This document shows, piece by piece, positions 24,336 to 30,477 of a stretch of 36,146 bases of DNA. The notes under the pieces are model-generated. The model searched no databases and had not been told where the DNA came from. It saw only the letters and a program-made list of their open reading frames with translations. The position numbers and the translations under genes were made by a program. Position 1 is the first letter of the stretch. The number at the start of each line of letters is the position of its first letter. The stretch comes from Microbacterium yannicii PS01 (GTDB taxonomy: Bacteria > Actinomycetota > Actinomycetes > Actinomycetales > Microbacteriaceae). The stretch spans positions 1 through 36,146 of the forward strand of contig NZ_CAJF01000037.1 in the NCBI RefSeq assembly GCF_000304335.1, written 5' to 3'.

Positions 24336-25031
24336 TCAGAACAGGCGCGGGGCGCCGGACTCGACGCCCTTCATGCCCTCGTAGTCGAGGGTGACGCAGC
24401 GGATGCCGCGGTCGGCGGCGAGCACCTTGGCCTGGGGCTTGATCTCCTGGGCCGCGAACACGCCGGTCACCGGCGCCAGGTGCGGGTCGCGTCCGAGCAG
24501 CTCGAGATACCGCGTGAGCTGCTCGACGCCGTCGATGTCGCCGCGGCGCTTGACCTCGACGGCGATCGTCCCGCCCGCGGGATCGCGCAGCAGCAGGTCG
24601 ACCGGGCCGATCGCGGTGGGGAACTCGCGGCGCACCAGCGTCAGCCCGTCGCCGATGACGTCGACCTGCTCGGCGAGCAGCCGCTGCAGGTCGGCCTCGA
24701 CGCCGTCCTTCTGCAGACCGGGGTCGATCCCGAGTTCGTGGGCCGAGTCGTGAAGCACCTCGTAGATGCGCACGAGCAGCGCGTCGCCGGTCTTGGCTTG
24801 GGTGACCCGCCAGTGCTCGAGCACCCCTGCGGCGGCGGAGTCGGCATCCGGAATCTCGACGTCCAGCCGGCACGGCGGGCTCATCCAGTTGAGCGGCTTG
24901 TACGAACCGCCGTCGGAGTGCACCAGCAGACTGCCGTCGCCCTTGTGCACCAGCAGACGGGTCGCCAGCGGCAGGTGGGCGTTGAGCCGGCCGGTGTAGT
25001 CGACCGAGCAGCGGGCGATGACGAGACGCAC
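24336..25031 (-). CDS. nucS: NucS mismatch-specific endonuclease
   Basis: 231 aa, full length. The N-terminal DNA-binding/dimerisation domain (about 1-115) starts MRLVIARCSVDYTGRLNAHL. The C-terminal RecB-like nuclease domain has the catalytic D145 in IGPVDLLL, then E159 and K161 in VEVKRRGDID, with QLTRYLELL after it. NucS cuts both strands at G-T, G-G and T-T mismatches and is the mismatch-repair enzyme of actinobacteria that lack MutS/MutL. The protein ends PRLF, which may be a short sliding-clamp-binding tail (inference). Start is GTG 25031; no ATG fits. It lies 40 bp after the MFS gene on the same strand and may be read from its own promoter in that gap. Confidence 0.94.
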   Translation of the reverse strand: MRLVIARCSVDYTGRLNAHLPLATRLLVHKGDGSLLVHSDGGSYKPLNWMSPPCRLDVEIPDADSAAAGVLEHWRVTQAKTGDALLVRIYEVLHDSAHELGIDPGLQKDGVEADLQRLLAEQVDVIGDGLTLVRREFPTAIGPVDLLLRDPAGGTIAVEVKRRGDIDGVEQLTRYLELLGRDPHLAPVTGVFAAQEIKPQAKVLAADRGIRCVTLDYEGMKGVESGAPRLF

Positions 25032-25071
25032 CCGACGAGCCTAGTCCGCGCCCGCCGGGTCGGTGCCCGCG

Positions 25072-26307
25072 TCAGTGGTGGGTGTGCCCGGCTCCCACGG
25101 TCGAGCCGGCGATCGGCTTGGCGGCCGGGGACGCCAGACCGGATGCCACGGCCAGCACCACCAGGATGTAGAGGGTGTTCAGCAGGCCGATCTGCTCGCT
25201 GATGAAGCCGAGGATCGGCGGTCCGCACAGGAACGAGATGTACCCGATCGTCGCCGCGGCACTCACGCGCGCGGCAGCCTTGGCCGGGTCGTCCGCGGCC
25301 GCCGACATGCCGAGCGGGAAGCCGAGCGAGACGCCCGCACCCCACAGGGCGGCGCCGACGAACACGAGCGGGATGTTGGGCGCGAGGATGAACAGCAGCA
25401 GACCGCCGGCGGCGAGCACCGCGAGCACCCGGAGGGTCGCGACGCGGCCGAAGCGGTCGACGAGCGGCCCGCCGAACACGCGCACCACGGTCATCGAGAC
25501 CGAGAAGACGGTGAGGCCGAGCGCGCCGATGGCCGGGGTCGCGCCGTGACCGTCGACCATGCCGAGCGCCAGCCAGTCGTTGGCCCCGCCCTCCGCGAAG
25601 GCCATCCCGAGCATGATCACGCCGAGCGCATAGGTGCGGGGCTCGCGCCACGCCGCGAGCGAGGTGTGCAGACGCTCGCGCCAGTGCGGCTTGTCGGCCG
25701 CGGCATCCGCGTCGCCGGTGATCTCGCGGGCAGGCACGTTCGCATACGTCGCGAAGGCGATGCCGACGATGATCACGGCCATCACGGCGGTGTGGACCAG
25801 CACGTTCACGTGCCAGGCGGCGGCGAGGGCGCCGATGCCCGCGCCGATCACGGTGCCGAAACTGAAGAAGCCGTGGAACAGGGGCAGGATCGTCTTGCTC
25901 GACTGCTTCTCGATCGCCGCGCCCTCGACGTTCATCATGACGTCGACGGCACCGTTGCCGAGCCCGAAGAGAACGAGCCCGCCGATCACGACGACGAACG
26001 AGTGGAGCACGTCGGTGCCGATGCCGATGATCGCGACGCCGGCGGCGAAGACGAACATCGCCACGAGCATGCCCTTGCGCGCGCCGAAGCGGGCCAGGAC
26101 GACGTTCGACAGCGACAGGCCCACGATCGACGCGATGCCCGCGCCGAGCAGCATCAGTCCGATCTGGATGTTGTCGACGCCCAGCGTCTGCTTGATCGCC
26201 GGAACCCGCGCGGCCCACGTGGCGATGCTGAGGCCGCTGGCGAGGAAGATCGCGAAGACGGCAGTGCGCCAGCGGACGTACTGGGAACGGGAGAGGACGA
26301 GTTCCAT
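25072..26307 (-). CDS. MFS transporter
   Basis: 411 aa with about twelve membrane helices. Typical MFS loop motifs appear after helix 2 (LARFGARKGM) and after helix 8 (VDRFGRVATL). The central loop after helix 6 holds REITGDADAAADKPHWRERL. The ending GSTVGAGHTHH is short and His-containing. The family resembles the YbjJ/FucP-like MFS permeases often encoded beside LacI-type regulators; the solute is unknown. The open frame runs to 27501, but ATG 26307 is the evident start, MELVLSRSQY. A TACGCT -10 lies 6 nt before the ATG (26314-26319), so the mRNA is probably leaderless. It diverges from lacI with a shared operator. Confidence 0.88.
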   Translation of the reverse strand: MELVLSRSQYVRWRTAVFAIFLASGLSIATWAARVPAIKQTLGVDNIQIGLMLLGAGIASIVGLSLSNVVLARFGARKGMLVAMFVFAAGVAIIGIGTDVLHSFVVVIGGLVLFGLGNGAVDVMMNVEGAAIEKQSSKTILPLFHGFFSFGTVIGAGIGALAAAWHVNVLVHTAVMAVIIVGIAFATYANVPAREITGDADAAADKPHWRERLHTSLAAWREPRTYALGVIMLGMAFAEGGANDWLALGMVDGHGATPAIGALGLTVFSVSMTVVRVFGGPLVDRFGRVATLRVLAVLAAGGLLLFILAPNIPLVFVGAALWGAGVSLGFPLGMSAAADDPAKAAARVSAAATIGYISFLCGPPILGFISEQIGLLNTLYILVVLAVASGLASPAAKPIAGSTVGAGHTHH

Positions 26308-26313
26308 CGGAAC

Positions 26314-26358
26314 AGCGTACCGAATCGATTCGACCGAATGCCTCCACCTGGGTACGAT
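26314..26358. promoter_or_regulatory. Divergent leaderless promoters sharing a LacI-type operator
   Basis: The palindrome CGAATCGATTCG (26321-26332) has the AATCGATT core typical of LacI-family operators. For lacI (+), TCGACC (26330-26335) and TACGAT (26353-26358) are spaced 17, with the ATG 10 nt past the -10. For the transporter (-), TACGCT lies at 26314-26319, 6 nt before its ATG. The palindrome overlaps the lacI -35 and sits in the transporter's spacer, so one bound dimer could block both. Confidence 0.6.
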
Positions 26359-26367
26359 CGGGGGGTC

Positions 26368-27432
26368 ATGAGCACGCGTCGCGCCACCATCTCGGATGTC
26401 GCCCGCGAGGCCGGGGTCTCGCCGTCGACGGCGTCGGTCGTGTTCAGCGGCAAGACGCCCGTGTCGGATGCGACCCGCCGGCGGGTGCTCGATGCCGCGG
26501 CCGCGCTCGGCTACACCGGCCCCGATCCGCGCGCGGCATCGCTGCGCCGCGGCCGCTCGGGAATCGTCGGCGTCGTGTTCGAGGAGCATCTCGGCACCGC
26601 CTTCCTCGACCCGGTCAAGACCCAGATGATGGACGGTCTGGCCGAGGCGGTCGCCCCTCTGGGCGCCGGACTGCTGCTGCTGCGCGACCACGACCCGACC
26701 GGAGTGGGGCCCACGCTCACGACTGCGCCCCTCGACGCGGCCGTGCTCATCGGCTGCAGCGGGCGGCTGCGCGAATCGCTGGACGTGGTGCGGGCGCGCG
26801 GCATACCCGTCGTCGTCACGGAGGGAGACGCCGGGCCCGGGGTGCCGCGGATCGAGCTCGACAACCGCGAGGCGCAGCGACAGGCGGCCAGCCACCTCCG
26901 CACGCTCGGGCATCGCGACGTCGTCGTGCTGGCGCTGCCCATCCGGGCCGGCTGGGAGCGCGGATGGTTCGACGACGACACCGAGATCTCGGTCGACGTC
27001 ACGCGGGCGCGGCTCGCCGGGGCGAGGGACGTGTTCCCGGATGCCGCGACCTACGCCGCCGCGGGGAGCTTCATCGACGAGGGGCTCGCCGCCGGCCGAG
27101 TGATCTTCGCCGACCCGGAGCGCCGGCCGACAGCCGTCATCGCGCAGTCCGACCTGCTTGCGGCGGGAGCGGTGCGCGCCGCCGAAGAGGCCGGGCTCCG
27201 GGTTCCCGAGGATGTCAGCATCACCGGCTTCGACGGCATCGTCGTCGACGGGCTCGCGCCGCACGAGCTCACGACACTGGTGCAGCCTGCGACCGACAAG
27301 GGCCGCGCGGCGGGCGAGGCGGTCGCCGCGATGCTCGAGGGCCGGGACGCGGCATCCATCAGCTTCACGTGCGTGTTCCGCGAGGGCACCACCACCGGGC
27401 CGGCACCGGCAGCCCCGTCGACCCCGGCCTGA
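26368..27432 (+). CDS. LacI-family transcriptional regulator
   Basis: 354 aa. The helix-turn-helix (about 6-27) is ATISDVAREAGVSPSTASVV, followed by the hinge helix region (about 38-63). The rest is a periplasmic-binding-protein-like effector domain with ITGFDGIVVD near the end and a Pro/Ala-rich tail. It should repress the divergent MFS gene and itself through the palindrome at 26321-26332, with a sugar or similar small molecule as inducer. A proline-containing insertion (WERGWFDDDTEISVD, about 195-209) is less usual. Start ATG 26368 follows a -10 so closely that the transcript is probably leaderless, which agrees with the absence of a ribosome-binding site. It converges on the tetR gene. 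Confidence 0.92.
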   Translation: MSTRRATISDVAREAGVSPSTASVVFSGKTPVSDATRRRVLDAAAALGYTGPDPRAASLRRGRSGIVGVVFEEHLGTAFLDPVKTQMMDGLAEAVAPLGAGLLLLRDHDPTGVGPTLTTAPLDAAVLIGCSGRLRESLDVVRARGIPVVVTEGDAGPGVPRIELDNREAQRQAASHLRTLGHRDVVVLALPIRAGWERGWFDDDTEISVDVTRARLAGARDVFPDAATYAAAGSFIDEGLAAGRVIFADPERRPTAVIAQSDLLAAGAVRAAEEAGLRVPEDVSITGFDGIVVDGLAPHELTTLVQPATDKGRAAGEAVAAMLEGRDAASISFTCVFREGTTTGPAPAAPSTPA

Positions 27433-27434
27433 CC

Positions 27435-27458
27435 CGTCCCGCCTACGCCGGCGGGACG
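27435..27458. terminator. Shared terminator of lacI and tetR
   Basis: A perfect 9-bp stem CGTCCCGCC/GGCGGGACG with a 6-nt loop. It starts 3 bp after the lacI stop, and the tetR stop codon (27443-27445) and last codons are part of it. There is no T-run. Confidence 0.55.
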
Positions 27459-28012
27459 ATCGCCGCGACGACGTCTTCGACGAGCTCGTCGAGGGCGTCA
27501 TCGTCGGCGGGCAGCAGTGCCGGAAGCGTGAGGTGCTCGAGGATGAGGCCGCTCATCGCGAGGTACAGCAGCAGCGCCGTGCGCCGATCACCGGGGAAGC
27601 CGCCCTCGACGTGCCCGGCCGAGATCGCCTCGAGGTTGGCGGCATAGCGATCCGAGATGGCCTCGGCCAGGTCTTCGCGACGTGCCGCCTCGAGCCGCAG
27701 CTCGTACAGAGCCAGGAAACCGGCACGATCCTGGCGCGCACGGCCCAGCAGGTCCTTCATGAGCTGGGCCTCCCGAGCGCGTGTGGGCGCCGCCGTCTCC
27801 GGAACGGGCTCGGGGGTCAGGCGCTCGAACACGTGGCCGCCGAGCTCGCGCAGCAGCTCGTCCCGGTTGGCGAAGTAGTTGGACGTCGTGCCCTGGGGCA
27901 CCGCGGCGACGGCGTCGACCGCGCGGAAGGTGAGACCTCGCGCGCCGTGTCGTGCCAGCACGTCGATGCCGGCGTCGAGGAGAAGGCGGCGACGTTCCGG
28001 GTTGGCGACCAT
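27443..28012 (-). CDS. TetR-family transcriptional regulator
   Basis: 189 aa. The N-terminal helix-turn-helix is at about 25-45: GLTFRAVDAVAAVPQGTTSN then YFANRDELL, the classical TetR pattern. The C-terminal ligand domain contains FLALYELRLEAARREDL and ALLLYLAMSGLILEHL, as in TetR_C domains of this branch. It diverges from a RibD/DHFR-like reductase across about 100 bp that hold a 20-bp imperfect palindrome, so it most likely represses that gene. ATG 28012 (MVANPERRR) is used rather than the upstream start at 28042, since GGGTGG precedes it and a TATATG-like -10 lies at 28025-28030, within the longer version. Confidence 0.88.
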   Translation of the reverse strand: MVANPERRRLLLDAGIDVLARHGARGLTFRAVDAVAAVPQGTTSNYFANRDELLRELGGHVFERLTPEPVPETAAPTRAREAQLMKDLLGRARQDRAGFLALYELRLEAARREDLAEAISDRYAANLEAISAGHVEGGFPGDRRTALLLYLAMSGLILEHLTLPALLPADDDALDELVEDVVAAIVPPA

Positions 28013-28039
28013 GCCTCCACCCTTGCATATAACCCACTC

Positions 28040-28072
28040 CACTTGCAGTACTCCAGGTGTAGTGGTTAGAGT
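28040..28072 (+). promoter_or_regulatory. Promoter and TetR-type operator of the reductase gene
   Basis: TTGCAG (28043-28048) and TAGAGT (28067-28072) with an 18-nt spacer suit -35 and -10. A 20-bp palindrome (28040-28059, 16 of 20 positions symmetrical, centre AGTACT) covers the -35 and half the spacer. An outer CCACT/AGTGG repeat (28034-28038, 28061-28065) frames it. Confidence 0.5.
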
Positions 28073-28114
28073 GTCGAGGCACGGCCCGCCCGGTCGTCAG
28101 AGAGAGGAGACGCC

Positions 28115-28687
28115 ATGCGTGAACTGACGTACTACGTCGGCATGACCCTGGATGGTTTCATCGCCGGCCCGAGTGACGAGGTCGACTTCTACCCGCTCGC
28201 AGACGACCACAGCGCCTACATGAATGGCCTCTATCCGGAGGTTGTCCCCACTCACGTGCGGCAGGCAGTGGGAATCGACGACGCGCCGAACCGCACGTTC
28301 GACACCGTCATCATGGGGCGCCGCACGTACGAGCCCGCTCTCCAGGTCGGAATCACGAGTCCGTATGCCCACCTGCGGCAGGTGGTCGTGAGCCGGACTC
28401 TGAACTCCTCGGTCGAGGCCGCGGTGGAGATCGTGCGAGACGACCCTCGTGCGAGGGTGCGGGAGCTCAAGGACGAGGACGGCCTCGGCATCTATCTCGC
28501 GGGCGGGGGCCGCCTCGCCGGCGAGCTGCTTCCCGAGATCGATCGACTGATCGTGAAGAAGTATCCGGTCGTGGCGGGCAGTGGACTCCCCGCCTTCGTC
28601 GCGGGATTCGCGCCGACGCAGTTAGACCTCGAAGACGTGCGCAGCTTCAGCAACGGCTGCGCCGTCCTGTCGTACCGGCGCGCCTAG
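28115..28687 (+). CDS. RibD C-terminal/dihydrofolate-reductase-like protein
   Basis: 190 aa, one domain. The start MRELTYYVGMTLDGFIAGPS carries the S/T-LDGFIA motif of this family. FDTVIMGRRTYEPAL and IYLAGGGRLAGELLPEIDRL supply the NADPH-binding loop (GGG) and following helix, and VKKYPVVAGSGLPAF the last core strand. Proteins of this YyaP/RibD_C type are probable NADPH reductases of uncharacterised substrate; they are not true DHFRs. ATG 28115 has GAGGAG at 6-nt spacing. It diverges from tetR and is likely controlled by it. It ends at a strong hairpin shared with the convergent membrane gene. Confidence 0.88.
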   Translation: MRELTYYVGMTLDGFIAGPSDEVDFYPLADDHSAYMNGLYPEVVPTHVRQAVGIDDAPNRTFDTVIMGRRTYEPALQVGITSPYAHLRQVVVSRTLNSSVEAAVEIVRDDPRARVRELKDEDGLGIYLAGGGRLAGELLPEIDRLIVKKYPVVAGSGLPAFVAGFAPTQLDLEDVRSFSNGCAVLSYRRA

Positions 28688-28690
28688 CGA

Positions 28691-28746
28691 GCGCTGCCCC
28701 TGGGCCAGGAACGCGGCTACGAACGCTGCGGGCCCAGGGGCAGCGC
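28691..28746. terminator. 16-bp-stem bidirectional terminator reaching into a coding region
   Basis: GCGCTGCCCCTGGGCC (28691-28706) pairs perfectly with GGCCCAGGGGCAGCGC (28731-28746) around a 24-nt loop. The left arm is intergenic. The right arm codes for residues ALPLG of the minus-strand membrane protein, and its stop codon (28717-28719) is in the loop. Confidence 0.7.
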
Positions 28747-30303
28747 CGTCTCGCCGAAGTCGTGGATCGTGTAGCGGCCGCAGTCGATGGTCGCGGATGG
28801 GCGCACGCCGCGGGGAAGGACGAACGCGGGCGACTGGGCGTCGGTCACGAGGAACGACACCTCCCCGACCGAGAAGTCGTCGCGATTGACCAGCCACGCG
28901 TAGCCCCGGAGCCGATGGTCCACCTGCACCAGCGCCCGCGGATCGTCGAGGTGGGCCTTGGGCAGTCGCACCGTCCAGAACTGACCGCCTCCGGTGCGTC
29001 CGGACTGTTCCACCCAGCTCAGGACGCAGTCCAGATCCGGGTCCGGGGCGCTCGCCGCGGCGGCCATCCGCGGAGCACCGACCGCGCCGGCGACCGCCAC
29101 CAGCGCGATGCTCGCCACGACGCTGGCCGAGGCCCCGACGGTCCGCGCGATCGATGTCGCCGGATACCGCCCCTCAGCGCGGTGCGCACGCAGGCCGGAG
29201 AGCAGGCCGGGGAGCACCACCAGCCCGAGAATCGGCGCGAACGCGATCGGCTGAAGATAGCGGGCTGCATGCGTGCCGAGCGCGATGGCGCCGATCACGA
29301 CGAGCAGCGGCATGGCCCACCCGCACGCCGCGACGAGTGCCGCACCTGCGTCGCGCCGTGCCAGCAGCGCGGTCGCGGCGATGCACCAGCCCCACAGCGC
29401 GACGATGATGACGACGGCCGCGGCGCCCCAGGGCATCGTCCATCGCTCGGCCACGAGCCCGCCGTAGAAGATCAGCGACTCCGCCCAGCGCGAGGGGTCG
29501 GCGTAGCCGGCTCCGGTGTTCGCGATGAGCGGTGCCAGCGGCATCCGTCCCACGAAGCCCACCGCCGTTCCCAGGGCGAGCCCGCCGATCAGCCAGAGCG
29601 CGACGCGGCTGCGCGAGACGACCCACGCGCCCGCGAGCACGAGGCCGAGCGGAACCGTCGCCCACGCGGCGAACAAGGGGTTGGTGAGAACGGATGCCGC
29701 GGCCACCACGCCGATCAGCACCACCGGCCCCCGCGGCACGACCGACAGCCGACGATCGAGTGCGCGGCGTGCGATGCCGACGGCGAGCACGACGGCGACC
29801 ACGGTCGCGCTGTAGTACGTCGTCACGGCGAGCAGCGACGCCGGCTCGAGCGAGTCGCGCGAGCTCGACGTCTCGGTGACGGCCAGCAGGCCGAACGCGC
29901 TGAACGCGAGCAGCGCGCCCGCGACGGGCATCGACGCGCGTGCTGTCGCGCCGGCCGCAATCCGCAGCACCGCGTAGAGCGCGACGAAGTTCACGATCGC
30001 CGCCAGCGCCAGGGTTCCCGTGATTCCGAGGCCGACGAGGGTCAGCAGCGCGAGCACGGCGGTCTCGGGCAGGAAGAGCACCGTCGACAGCGCCCAGTCC
30101 TGCGGCTGCCCTATCGCCAGGGAGCGCACGACGAGCGTGGTGACGAGCGAGTCGCCGTCCCGGAACAGCAGCTCCGAGCGAGCGGATGCCGCGACCGCCG
30201 TCACGACGGCCACCGCGATCGCGACCGCTGTCGCCGCGCCCAGCAGCTCGCGAGCCCACCGCGGTACGGCGCCGATCGCTTCCCGCGCCTGTCGAAGGGC
30301 CAC
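28717..30303 (-). CDS. Large polytopic membrane protein of unknown function
   Basis: 528 aa. About ten to eleven hydrophobic segments cover residues 18-400, followed by an exported-looking C-terminal domain of about 120 residues with two cysteines (LDCVLSW and TIDCGRY) that may form a disulfide. The general layout resembles membrane proteins of cell-envelope polysaccharide assembly, but no glycosyltransferase motif (such as an N-terminal DD or DE in the first loop) is certain; RDGDSLVTTL after helix 1 is the only acidic candidate. The frame is open to 30465, but the longer version would overlap the mrp promoter and has a low-complexity N-terminus. GTG 30303 (VALRQAREAIG) is chosen, with GAGTGAGG upstream. 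It diverges from the mrp operon. Confidence 0.68.
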   Translation of the reverse strand: MALRQAREAIGAVPRWARELLGAATAVAIAVAVVTAVAASARSELLFRDGDSLVTTLVVRSLAIGQPQDWALSTVLFLPETAVLALLTLVGLGITGTLALAAIVNFVALYAVLRIAAGATARASMPVAGALLAFSAFGLLAVTETSSSRDSLEPASLLAVTTYYSATVVAVVLAVGIARRALDRRLSVVPRGPVVLIGVVAAASVLTNPLFAAWATVPLGLVLAGAWVVSRSRVALWLIGGLALGTAVGFVGRMPLAPLIANTGAGYADPSRWAESLIFYGGLVAERWTMPWGAAAVVIIVALWGWCIAATALLARRDAGAALVAACGWAMPLLVVIGAIALGTHAARYLQPIAFAPILGLVVLPGLLSGLRAHRAEGRYPATSIARTVGASASVVASIALVAVAGAVGAPRMAAAASAPDPDLDCVLSWVEQSGRTGGGQFWTVRLPKAHLDDPRALVQVDHRLRGYAWLVNRDDFSVGEVSFLVTDAQSPAFVLPRGVRPSATIDCGRYTIHDFGETALPLGPQRS

Positions 30304-30477
30304 CGCCTCACTCTGCCACGGCGGCCGGGCCAAGACGGCGGGCCACGGCGGCCGGGCAGACACGTCGTGACCCGGCGCGCCGTGACGGCCACGTAGACTG
30401 GGAGCTGACCCCGATCGCCCGAGCCGCAGCATCCCCTTCGAGGAATGTTCCCTGCCGACGACCATGAGGAGGCCCGG

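Noticed and set aside
26308..27501. In-frame N-terminal extension of the MFS gene through the whole lacI gene.
   Set aside because: Lies antisense to lacI, lacks features, and the ATG at 26307 follows its own promoter.
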